A DNA stretch of 7,110 nucleotides from Endomicrobium sp. Its GTDB lineage: Bacteria > Elusimicrobiota > Endomicrobiia > Endomicrobiales > Endomicrobiaceae. Every line of letters begins with the position of its first letter. The first letter of the stretch is position 1. Both the position numbers and the translations under genes were made by a program. Positions 1 to 6,285 of this stretch are shown one piece after another. The stretch spans positions 1 to 7,110 of the forward strand of contig JAITKZ010000051.1 in assembly GCA_031278115.1 (NCBI GenBank). The letters run 5' to 3'. The notes beneath the pieces were generated by a model. That model saw only the letters and a program-made list of their open reading frames with translations, was not told the DNA's origin and did not search any database.

Positions 1-640
1 CTAATTTATTTAATCCATCACCTAATGTACTTGCTCCTGTTATATCTCTAACTACATATTCCACAGCTGAAATACTTTCTTTTATAGAATTTCTAAAATC
101 TGGTTCTTTACCGTCCCTAGTACGCAAAAATTCTATTGATTTGTCCAGATGTTTTTTTATCTCATCTTTGCCAAGATTAAAAGATTTTTTAATTTCTTCT
201 ATCTCAAGCTTATCTGTTATTGAGACAACACAACCATTGAGCATTCTATATCCAGAGTTTTCTTTTTCTAAGCATGAATTTAATTTAGCAGTAAAATCTT
301 CTATCCCATTTGGATAAATCTTTGAAAAACAAAACTCAAAAAAATCATATATTTTATTCCACTCACAACCAAAAAAGAATTTTTTAAATTGTTGTTTTTC
401 GTAGTAACAATCATGAGGAATATCAGTTAGAGGTATTTTAAAAAAGTCAGAATATAATATTTCTCTAGATATTCCGAAATAAGAAATAGGACTCGAGTTG
501 TCTTTATAATCTCTATAACAAAAATTGAATAAAGCCGTTCTTAACTCATCACTCATTGAGTTTACTTGCAAAACTTCGTTAATCTTTTGCAACCCATTCC
601 TCTGTGAAAAATTTAATTTTTGAGTTGTATGAAATATCAT
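1..640 (-). CDS. AbiJ-type abortive infection protein (N-terminal part, cut by window edge)
   Basis: Reading the minus strand from the ATG at 638-640 gives 213 codons with no stop, so the gene continues beyond base 1. A good ribosome binding site (AGAGGA, 646-651) lies 5 nt before the start. Residues 10-45 (NFSQRNGL, then SDELRTALFNF) match, from memory, the opening of the AbiJ N-terminal domain type 4 family. Residues 154-213 carry the familiar end of that region: a helix, RDGKEPDFRNSIKESISAVE, then the ITG and STLGDGLNKL motifs. AbiJ proteins are phage-resistance (abortive infection) proteins, typically with a HEPN-like C-terminal ribonuclease domain; that part would lie outside the window and is not seen. 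No signal peptide or membrane segment is visible, so it is probably cytosolic. It lies on the same strand as dnaK, 130 nt downstream, and probably has its own transcript. The family assignment is by motif recall, not by search. Confidence 0.72.
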   Translation of the reverse strand, partial: MIFHTTQKLNFSQRNGLQKINEVLQVNSMSDELRTALFNFCYRDYKDNSSPISYFGISREILYSDFFKIPLTDIPHDCYYEKQQFKKFFFGCEWNKIYDFFEFCFSKIYPNGIEDFTAKLNSCLEKENSGYRMLNGCVVSITDKLEIEEIKKSFNLGKDEIKKHLDKSIEFLRTRDGKEPDFRNSIKESISAVEYVVRDITGASTLGDGLNKL

Positions 641-666
641 TAAAATCCTCTACTTAATACACGACC

Positions 667-757
667 AAATGGAACCTCATATATTCACTTATTCTTAAGC
701 ATTGACAAGTAGACATCAATATAACGGTAATGATGCCAAAATACAGAAGTTCCATTT
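667..757 (-). repeat. Nested inverted repeats in the dnaK / AbiJ-type gap
   Basis: The outer arms AAATGGAAC (667-675) and GTTCCATTT (749-757) are perfect 9-bp complements. Inside them, 712-718 and 731-737 form a 7-bp hairpin (one G-U pair on the minus strand, 12-nt loop). There is no U-tract, so this is not a standard intrinsic terminator. It could be a structured 3' end of the dnaK message, the scar of an insertion, or chance. Otherwise nothing is seen in 641-770. Confidence 0.3.
680..708 (-). promoter_or_regulatory. Weak candidate promoter for the AbiJ-type gene
   Basis: On the minus strand a TTGTCA box (703-708) is followed after 17 nt by AATATA (680-685), which would place the start about 30 nt before the AbiJ-type start codon. 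The -35 is good and the -10 is poor. The gene could also be read through from dnaK, since no terminator is evident between them. Confidence 0.25.
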
Positions 758-770
758 AGCTATCTATAAC

Positions 771-2636
771 TTATTTCTTGTCATCATTAACGACTTCGGC
801 GTCCACTACTTTTTCGCCTTCGGCTCCGGGTTGGGCGTTGCCCTGAGGCTGCCCCTGTCCAGCTGCTCCTTGAGCATTTTGAGCTTGTGAAGATTTATAT
901 ACGGCTTCCGCAAGTTTGTGAGAAGCAGTCGTCAAAGCTTCTTTTGTTGACTTAATTGCCGCAACATCGCTGCCTTTTAGAGCGTCTTTAGCAGCAGTCA
1001 AAGCCTGCTCAATTGCAAGTCTTTCATCAGAAGAAACTTTGTCACCATGTTCTTTTAAGCTCTTTTCAACAGAATACACAAGATTGTCAGCTTCATTTCT
1101 TGCTTCAATTTCTTCCTTATGTTTTGCGTCTTCAGAAGCGTACTGTTCGGCTTCTTTTACGTATTTATCTATATCGTCTTTTGAAAGTTTCGTTGACGAA
1201 GATATTTTAATTGACTGCTCTTTGCCAGTTCCTTTGTCTTTTGCGGAAACGTGCAATATGCCGTTTGCGTCTATATCAAAAGTAACTTCAATCTGAGGTA
1301 CGCCTCTTGGCGCAGGGGGTATGCCATCAAGCATAAATCTACCAAGAGATAAGTTGTCTTTTGCCATAGGTCTTTCACCCTGTAAAACGTTAATTTCTAC
1401 GCTTGGCTGATTGTCTGCAGCCGTTGAAAATATTTGAGAACGTTTAGCGGGGACTGTCGTATTTCTGTCTATTAATGGAGTTCTTACACCACCCATAGTT
1501 TCAAGACCCAAAGTAAGAGGAGTTACGTCTAAAAGAAGAATATCTTTAACGTCGCCTGTTAAAACAGCGGCTTGAACAGCAGCTCCAAAGCATACGCATT
1601 CCATAGGGTCTATTCCACGTTCTACTTTTTTGCCTACGTAATCTTCAACAAATTTCTGGACCATAGGCATTCTTGTAGGTCCGCCGACCAAAATTATCTT
1701 TGTAACAGTATCTGTCATAAGTTTTGCATCGCTTATCGCCTGATCTATTGAAGTTTTGCATCTTTCAACAATAGGTCTTACAAGGTTTTCAAGAGTGGCT
1801 CTTGTAAGTTTAAGCGTTAAATGTTTAGGACCTGACGCATCAGCGGTGATAAACGGAAGATTTATATCGGTTTCCAAAACGTTTGAAAGTTCAATTTTTG
1901 CTTTTTCAGCTGCTTCTTTTAAACGTTGAACAGCCATTTTATCATTGCGTAAATCTATGCCATTTGCTTTTTTGAAATCTTCAGCAATGTAGTCTATCAA
2001 AGCATTGTCCATATCGGTTCCGCCAAGCTGCGTATCACCTGAAGTTGAGAGAACTTCAAAAGTTCCTTCAGCACCCATTTCCATTATGGTTACGTCAAGC
2101 GTTCCTCCTCCAAGGTCAAATACCAATATTTTCTGCTCTTTGCCAACTTTGTCTATACCATAAGCAAGAGAAGCAGCCGTAGGCTCGTTGACAAGTCTTA
2201 CAACTTCAAGACCTGCTATTGCACCTGCGTCTTTTGTAGCTTGTCTCTGGTTATCGTTAAAATATGCGGGAACTGTAATAACTGCTTTAGAAATAGGTTC
2301 ACCTAAATATGCTTCAGCATCTTTTTTTATCTTTTGAAGAATGAAAGCTGAAAGTTGCTGAGGCGTAAATTTTTTCCCATTTACGTTATATTTATAATCA
2401 GTTCCCATTTTTCTTTTAAAAGCGCTAATTGTACCTTCAGGATTTGTAACAGCCTGTCTTCTTGCAGGCTCTCCGACTAAAAGCTGTCCATCTTTTGTAA
2501 ATGCAACATAAGAAGGAAAAGCTTTTCCTCCAAGTGTGGTACCTTCAGCTGAAGGAATAAGAGTAGTCTTCCCACCTTCCATAATAGCAGCTGCAGAATT
2601 TGAAGTCCCCAAATCAATACCAATAATCTTTGCCAT
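771..2636 (-). CDS. dnaK: Chaperone protein DnaK (Hsp70)
   Basis: This is a complete 621-residue Hsp70, the ATP-driven cytosolic chaperone that binds unfolded segments and works with GrpE and a J-protein. The nucleotide-binding domain (about 1-365) holds the phosphate-1 motif GIDLGTSNS (6-14; the usual GTTNS has Thr changed to Ser), phosphate-2 [11 protein letters not shown] (173-183) and the third signature [13 protein letters not shown] (315-327). The interdomain linker is DILLLDVTP (365-373), then the substrate-binding domain and helical lid, a Gln/Gly/Ala-rich stretch, and an acidic tail containing VVDAEVV. The region after [12 protein letters not shown] (about 71-92) lacks the roughly 20-residue insert of proteobacterial DnaK, as in Gram-positive-type DnaK. 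The start is fixed by a GGGGGA ribosome binding site 4 nt upstream. It is last in the operon, 15 nt after grpE; no dnaJ follows. Confidence 0.98.
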   Translation of the reverse strand: MAKIIGIDLGTSNSAAAIMEGGKTTLIPSAEGTTLGGKAFPSYVAFTKDGQLLVGEPARRQAVTNPEGTISAFKRKMGTDYKYNVNGKKFTPQQLSAFILQKIKKDAEAYLGEPISKAVITVPAYFNDNQRQATKDAGAIAGLEVVRLVNEPTAASLAYGIDKVGKEQKILVFDLGGGTLDVTIMEMGAEGTFEVLSTSGDTQLGGTDMDNALIDYIAEDFKKANGIDLRNDKMAVQRLKEAAEKAKIELSNVLETDINLPFITADASGPKHLTLKLTRATLENLVRPIVERCKTSIDQAISDAKLMTDTVTKIILVGGPTRMPMVQKFVEDYVGKKVERGIDPMECVCFGAAVQAAVLTGDVKDILLLDVTPLTLGLETMGGVRTPLIDRNTTVPAKRSQIFSTAADNQPSVEINVLQGERPMAKDNLSLGRFMLDGIPPAPRGVPQIEVTFDIDANGILHVSAKDKGTGKEQSIKISSSTKLSKDDIDKYVKEAEQYASEDAKHKEEIEARNEADNLVYSVEKSLKEHGDKVSSDERLAIEQALTAAKDALKGSDVAAIKSTKEALTTASHKLAEAVYKSSQAQNAQGAAGQGQPQGNAQPGAEGEKVVDAEVVNDDKK

Positions 2637-2651
2637 GTAATCCCCCTATAT

Positions 2652-3230
2652 TTAATTTTCTTTTTTATCTTCACATTTCTTGTCGTTTTTAGCGACTTTA
2701 ACTTTGGCAGTCCTTATCAACTTGCCGTTTATTTTGTAACCTTTCTGATATACTTCCAAAACTTTCCCCTCTTCTTCATCGCTTTCAACATAATCCAAAG
2801 CTTCGCACATATTTGGATCAAACTTTTCGCATTGTATCTCTTCAACGCCTTCTTCTTTAAGCATCTTCGCAAACTCTTTGCTTATCATGTCAAGACCAAC
2901 AATTATGCTTTCTATATTGTTTCCTGATTTGGCGCTTTTTAGAGCATGCTGCAAAATGTCGTCAATTGCTATTTGTTTTACAAGGATTTTTTCTTTTCCC
3001 CAATCTAGGTAATCCTTTTTTTCTTTTTCTGAACGCCTCCTGAAATTATCAAAATCGGCTTTAAGCCTTACAAGCTGATCGTAATAATCTTGAGCTAAAG
3101 CTTTCTGTTCGTCAACAGATTGTTTTAAAATTTCAAGCTCGGCGACTTTCTCATCTCTTGCATCGTCACTGCACTCGCAGCTGTTTTGTTCCTGCTCTTG
3201 CTCATTAGTAGTTTTTTTATCGTTTTCCAA
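2652..3230 (-). CDS. grpE: Nucleotide exchange factor GrpE (TTG start)
   Basis: GrpE (192 residues) releases ADP from DnaK and so resets its cycle. The start is a TTG at 3228-3230: a strong GGGAGGGG ribosome binding site lies 5 nt before it, and the ATG slightly upstream is in another frame. Residues 1-28 are a charged, Glu/Gln-rich disordered tail. About 29-75 is the coiled-coil helix, with the family motif LVRLKADFDNFRRR (53-66). Residues 85-125 are the helical bundle, and 126-180 the beta-wing that contacts DnaK (EEGVEEI, FDPNMCEAL, then YQKGYKINGKLIRTAKV). The stretch where many GrpEs have LPVLDNLERAL reads IAIDDILQHAL, a modest divergence. It sits 19 nt after hrcA and 15 nt before dnaK, so translation is probably coupled. 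Length is typical. Confidence 0.96.
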   Translation of the reverse strand: MENDKKTTNEQEQEQNSCECSDDARDEKVAELEILKQSVDEQKALAQDYYDQLVRLKADFDNFRRRSEKEKKDYLDWGKEKILVKQIAIDDILQHALKSAKSGNNIESIIVGLDMISKEFAKMLKEEGVEEIQCEKFDPNMCEALDYVESDEEEGKVLEVYQKGYKINGKLIRTAKVKVAKNDKKCEDKKEN

Positions 3231-3249
3231 ATTGCCCCTCCCATATAGC

Positions 3250-4290
3250 TTACTTTTCCATATCTTTAAAAAACTTGTTTAACATCTCAGACACTCTGCT
3301 TACAAGAGACATCATTTTCTTGTATTCCATTCGTTTGGGTCCTATAATGCCCAAAACACCTACAGCTCTATCGCCATTTTTATATACTGTAGTTATAACG
3401 CTTAAATCTTTAAGTTCTGCAATGGCGTTTTCTGAGCCTATTTTAACATTGATTCCATTACCAGTAAAATCTTTGCTTATTACTTCTATAAGCTTTTCTT
3501 TATTTTCGTTAAATTTTATCAGCGACTTTACAGGTTCATAATCATTAAAATCAGGTATTGAAACTACACTAGATGTTCCATTTATATAGATGTCGTCCTG
3601 TATATTGTAGAAAACATCGCTTATCTTCTCAGCCGTTTTTAAAATTTTTTCTTCCTGCTGTTTAAACCCTTTAATTTCAGATACTATCCTTTTGTTTGCT
3701 TGAGCTACAGAAACGCCCCTTAATTTATCGTTTAAAAAATTTCTAAGTTTTGCTATTTCTATTTGAGAAAGAAAAGCCTCTATTTTTTTATGCTTGATTA
3801 CTCCGCTTTGAGTAAGCAATACCATAAGTAGCTCGCTGTTTGAAATTTGTACAAGCTCAATGTTTTTTATTTCGTCATATTGAGTTTGCGGCGCCATTAC
3901 AAAACCAGCATATTGAGAAAGCCCTGACAAAATACGCGAAGTTTCCGAAAGAAGGGATTCTATTTCTCTATGTTTTTGTTCATACTCTTTTCTTATTCTT
4001 TCTTCTTCACCTATGGCAAAGCTTTGCAGTTTCAACAGATTATCAACATAAGATCTGTATCCCTTGTCGGTAGGTATTCTTCCAGCTGAAGTATGAGGAT
4101 GCGTTAAAAATCCTTCTTCTTCAAGTTCCGCCATAACATTTCTGACTGCCGCCGGGGAAAGAGAAACGCTATACTCATCTATAAGTACGGTTGATCCCAC
4201 AGGCTTGCCTGTCTTTATATAATGGTGTATAACTGCGCTTAATATCTTTGCCTTTCTTTCTTTTAAGGCTTCAAGCGATATTTGACGCAT
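3250..4290 (-). CDS. hrcA: Heat-inducible transcription repressor HrcA
   Basis: HrcA (346 residues) is the repressor of class I heat-shock genes; it binds the CIRCE dyad and in other bacteria depends on the GroE chaperonin for activity. The N-terminal winged helix-turn-helix (about 8-86) is textbook: GKPVGSTVL, SLSPAAVRNVMAELEEEGFL, then HTSAGRIPTDKGYRSYVD. A long helix (about 95-125) and the GAF-like dimerising domain follow; the C-terminal part carries the family's GVLGIIGPKRMEY motif near residue 320. The ATG at 4288-4290 is preceded by a GGAAAGGGG ribosome binding site about 8 nt away, and the protein begins with the usual short lead-in. It is the first gene of the operon, and the CIRCE element in its own promoter implies autorepression. 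Confidence 0.97.
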   Translation of the reverse strand: MRQISLEALKERKAKILSAVIHHYIKTGKPVGSTVLIDEYSVSLSPAAVRNVMAELEEEGFLTHPHTSAGRIPTDKGYRSYVDNLLKLQSFAIGEEERIRKEYEQKHREIESLLSETSRILSGLSQYAGFVMAPQTQYDEIKNIELVQISNSELLMVLLTQSGVIKHKKIEAFLSQIEIAKLRNFLNDKLRGVSVAQANKRIVSEIKGFKQQEEKILKTAEKISDVFYNIQDDIYINGTSSVVSIPDFNDYEPVKSLIKFNENKEKLIEVISKDFTGNGINVKIGSENAIAELKDLSVITTVYKNGDRAVGVLGIIGPKRMEYKKMMSLVSRVSEMLNKFFKDMEK

Positions 4291-4329
4291 TCATTAAACC
4301 CCTTTCCGTATTTTAGCAGCACCCCATTT

Positions 4330-4356
4330 TTAGCGCTCATATTAATACAGTGCTAA
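4330..4356 (-). promoter_or_regulatory. CIRCE operator (HrcA binding site)
   Basis: TTAGCGCTC, nine bases, then CAGTGCTAA. The consensus is TTAGCACTC-N9-GAGTGCTAA, so each half has one mismatch while the spacing is exact. It begins two bases after the -10 box and covers the expected transcription start, so bound HrcA would block RNA polymerase. Its place in front of hrcA fits the family perfectly. Confidence 0.93.
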
Positions 4357-4357
4357 T

Positions 4358-4386
4358 ATTGTAGCGTTAAATTTACCTTATGTCAA
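4358..4386 (-). promoter_or_regulatory. Sigma-70-type promoter of hrcA-grpE-dnaK
   Basis: On the minus strand a perfect TTGACA -35 (4381-4386) is separated by exactly 17 nt from TACAAT (-10, 4358-4363; five of six consensus bases). The start is expected near 4351, inside CIRCE, giving a leader of about 60 nt before the hrcA ATG. A strong housekeeping promoter held down by a repressor is the classic class I heat-shock design. Confidence 0.9.
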
Positions 4387-4401
4387 GAGGTTTAGTATAA
4401 T
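4372..4401 (+). promoter_or_regulatory. Candidate promoter for the DUF192-yqeY pair
   Basis: On the plus strand a perfect TATAAT (4396-4401) has TTTACC (4372-4377; four of six consensus bases) 18 nt upstream. The start would be near 4408, at the left end of the palindrome. A second TATAAT (4427-4432) lies in the palindrome's right arm and would start transcription at about the ATG itself. The -35 box overlaps the spacer of the divergent hrcA promoter, so the two promoters may compete. Confidence 0.5.
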
Positions 4402-4405
4402 TGGG

Positions 4406-4429
4406 ATACAAAATTTCTAAATTTTGTAT
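4406..4429. repeat. 24-bp palindrome, possible operator, before the DUF192 gene
   Basis: Perfect 11-bp arms (4406-4416 and 4419-4429) flank a 2-bp centre; the core is ACAAAATTT-CT-AAATTTTGT. It lies right after the plus-strand -10 box and ends 9 nt before the ATG. The size and symmetry fit a dimeric repressor site. It is not a CIRCE element, and I recognise no known regulator box. As RNA it would form an A/U-rich hairpin at the 5' end of the message. Confidence 0.5.
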
Positions 4430-4438
4430 AATTACATT

Positions 4439-4969
4439 ATGAAAATAAAAAAATATATCTTGATGTTTTTAGTTGTTACCATTTTTGTGCAAACGCCTTT
4501 TGGCATAAATTCTTATGCTAAAACATATAATAGCTGTGTTTCTTTGCCTAGCACGATTGTTAGTAACCCAAATATAGAGGAGTATGTTGATGGCGAAATA
4601 TTAAATGCATATATAAACGGTGAAAGGTTGAAATTGTTTGTTGCAAAAGAACGCGATACAATAATAAAAGGTCTTTCTGGGATAAACAAAATACCTTTTG
4701 ACGGCATGATATTTTTATTTGGTAAAGCACGAAAAATATCCTTTTGGATGAAAGATATGAAATTTTCATTAGATATTGTATGGGTGCAAAATAATGTAAT
4801 TGTCGGTGTTACTGAAAATATAAAACCAGAACCGGGAGTTCCTGTAGAAAGATTAAAAACATACCCATCACCTACGGAAGTAGACACAGTTATAGAATTA
4901 AGCGCTGGAAGAGCAAAACAATTGAATATTAAAGAAGGTAATATACTAATATTGGAGCATGGAGATTAA
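4439..4969 (+). CDS. Exported DUF192 family protein
   Basis: The 176-residue protein from the ATG at 4439 begins with a clear signal peptide: KIKK, a hydrophobic core (7-19), and a likely signal peptidase I site after NSYA (residue 27). The mature part is a DUF192 domain: KERDTIIKGLSG (70-81), FDGMIFLFG (87-95), the hallmark FWMKDMKFSLDIVWV (102-116), then a VGVTENIKPEPG stretch and the closing VIELSAGRAKQLNIKEGNIL (151-170). DUF192 proteins are small, mostly beta, exported or lipid-anchored; their biochemical function is not established. An in-frame TTG at 4424 would add five residues but lies inside the palindrome and would spoil the signal peptide. No ribosome binding site precedes the ATG, so translation may be leaderless or inefficient. 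The next gene begins 1 nt after its stop codon. Confidence 0.88.
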   Translation: MKIKKYILMFLVVTIFVQTPFGINSYAKTYNSCVSLPSTIVSNPNIEEYVDGEILNAYINGERLKLFVAKERDTIIKGLSGINKIPFDGMIFLFGKARKISFWMKDMKFSLDIVWVQNNVIVGVTENIKPEPGVPVERLKTYPSPTEVDTVIELSAGRAKQLNIKEGNILILEHGD

Positions 4970-4970
4970 T

Positions 4971-5417
4971 ATGACAGAAATGGAAATGATAAAAAGATTA
5001 AAGTCAGATTTGACAGCTTACATGAAAGCTCAGGATATGAATAAGTTAAATGTTGTAAGAAGTATTCTTAACGAAATAAATATACGAGATATGAAAAATA
5101 TCAAGATAACCGATGAAGAAGTGTTAAAGGTATTGCGAAGCGAAATAAAAAAACGTAAAGAGTCTATAGAAAGTTTTGAAAAAGGCGGAAGGCAAGATCT
5201 TGTTGAAAAAGAGCAGAACGAAGCAAAAGTTATAGAGCAATATTTGCCGGCAGAAATGTCTGATGAAGAATTATTTAATAAAGTTAAAGCGGTTGTAGAT
5301 ACATCTGAAGACAAGAGTTTTGGCATAGTTATGAAAGCCGCTGTAGTGGCAGTAAACGGCGCTGCTGATGGAAAGCGTATTTCAGCTGCCGTAAAAAAAG
5401 CATTAGAAAATAAATAA
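4971..5417 (+). CDS. yqeY: GatB/YqeY domain protein
   Basis: This 148-residue cytosolic protein matches the stand-alone YqeY family along its whole length: a helical N-terminal half with KLNVVRSILNEI (25-36), ITDEEVLKVLRSEIKKRKESIE (46-67), the signature FEKGGRQDLVEKEQNE (69-84) and YLPAEMSDEEL (91-101), then the C-terminal module ending VNGAADGKRISAAVKKAL (128-145). The family resembles the tRNA-binding tail of GatB, the amidotransferase subunit that makes Gln-tRNA or Asn-tRNA, so an aminoacyl-tRNA link is often suggested, but its role is unproven. The chosen start is ATG 4971, with GGAG (4961-4964) 6 nt upstream. An in-frame ATG at 4959 has GGAG only 1 nt away, too close. It is co-transcribed with the DUF192 gene. 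Confidence 0.92.
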   Translation: MTEMEMIKRLKSDLTAYMKAQDMNKLNVVRSILNEINIRDMKNIKITDEEVLKVLRSEIKKRKESIESFEKGGRQDLVEKEQNEAKVIEQYLPAEMSDEELFNKVKAVVDTSEDKSFGIVMKAAVVAVNGAADGKRISAAVKKALENK

Positions 5418-5469
5418 TAGAAATGAATCCAAATAACCTTTCTTGACCATTTATCAAAATATTTAAACT
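5418..5469. other. Convergent gap between yqeY and the kinase gene
   Basis: These 52 A/T-rich bases separate two genes that end towards each other. I see no hairpin followed by a T-run on either strand, so termination is not explained by the sequence here. Confidence 0.5.
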
Positions 5470-6186
5470 TTAATTCTTTATCGTACTATCTTTCTCTGCT
5501 TTTGGAAATGTTAGGATAAATTCTGTCCCTTCTCCTTCTTTTGACTCTATCTTTATCTTTCCTCTCATTTCTTTTACTGTTCCTATTATCTGTTGCATTC
5601 CTATCCCGTGTCCTCCCTTCTTCGTTGTTTCTATCTCTTCCCCTCTTTCTAGCTTCTCTGCCATCTCTTTACTCATTCCTTTCCCATTATCCTTCACCCT
5701 TATCTCTACTTCTTTCCCTTTTTCCTTATATCCTACCTCTATCTCTCCTTTCTTCCATTCTATCGCTTCTATTCCATTCTTTATCACATTTATCATCATT
5801 CTATCAAAATCTATCTTATACCCTTTTATTATCACTGCCTTTTCCCCTTCTTGCCACTCATACCTTATTTCTACACCCTTCTCTCTATTCCTATGCCTTA
5901 TGTTTTCTACTATGTCTCCTACCTGCTCTTTCACCAATATCTCTTGCTCCCATTTCTTCTTTACCTCTTCCTCTTTTATCCCTTTTTCCCTATTTCTGGT
6001 TAGCCTATACTTCTCTAACATCTTTCCTGCCATATCTTCTATGCTTCTTATTGTTGTATTTAGTATTCTTTCATCTTGTTCTTTTAGTTTCCCTTTATAT
6101 ACTTCTTCTATTATTTTCAGTGACATTAGTGGCGATGCTATGTCGTGCGACACTTCTTTGGCTATATTATACAACTCTTCCCTCAT
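5470..6186 (-). CDS. Histidine kinase module (HisKA + HATPase_c), 3' segment of the split gene
   Basis: This open segment translates to 238 residues from an internal ATG at 6184-6186; the frame is open back to the 6213-6218 A-run (IEELESKLK), so the ATG is probably not a true start, and no ribosome binding site precedes it. The H-box EVSHDIASPL gives the phosphoacceptor His14 followed by the acidic Asp15. The ATP-binding domain has the N-box NVIKNGIEAI (Asn137), the G1 box DNGKGM (166-171) and the G2 box GGHGIGM (191-197), ending with EGEGTEFILTFP. All catalytic motifs are present, so the kinase core looks functional. The protein is strikingly rich in Lys, Glu, Ile and Gly, and the coding strand is extremely purine-rich (for example 53 of 60 bases in 5701-5760), unlike the adjoining segment. 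The partner regulator and target are unknown. Confidence 0.88.
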   Translation of the reverse strand: MREELYNIAKEVSHDIASPLMSLKIIEEVYKGKLKEQDERILNTTIRSIEDMAGKMLEKYRLTRNREKGIKEEEVKKKWEQEILVKEQVGDIVENIRHRNREKGVEIRYEWQEGEKAVIIKGYKIDFDRMMINVIKNGIEAIEWKKGEIEVGYKEKGKEVEIRVKDNGKGMSKEMAEKLERGEEIETTKKGGHGIGMQQIIGTVKEMRGKIKIESKEGEGTEFILTFPKAEKDSTIKN

Positions 6187-6285
6187 CTTTAACTTACTCT
6201 CTAATTCTTCTATTTTTTCTATCCGTTATGTCTACCGCTAACCCTATTACTCCTTCTACTTTACCATTTATTACTAATGGCGACT

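Noticed and set aside
702..890. Plus-strand 62-codon frame and a TTGACA box at 702-707
   Set aside because: The frame runs into the end of dnaK on the opposite strand and is its shadow; no -10 box follows TTGACA at 16-18 nt.
4424..4438. Upstream TTG start for the DUF192 gene
   Set aside because: It lies inside the palindrome, has no ribosome binding site, and adds five residues ahead of a well-formed signal peptide; the ATG at 4439 is better.
4513..4887. Minus-strand frame opposite the DUF192 gene
   Set aside because: The plus strand has a signal peptide and complete DUF192 motifs; the antisense frame shows no family features or ribosome binding site.
4959..4970. Upstream ATG for yqeY overlapping the DUF192 stop
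   Set aside because: Its only GGAG is 1 nt away, while the ATG at 4971 has GGAG at the ideal 6-nt spacing.
5418..5469. Possible bidirectional terminator between yqeY and the kinase gene
   Set aside because: The gap is A/T-rich but I could not find a stem of useful length followed by a T-run on either strand.
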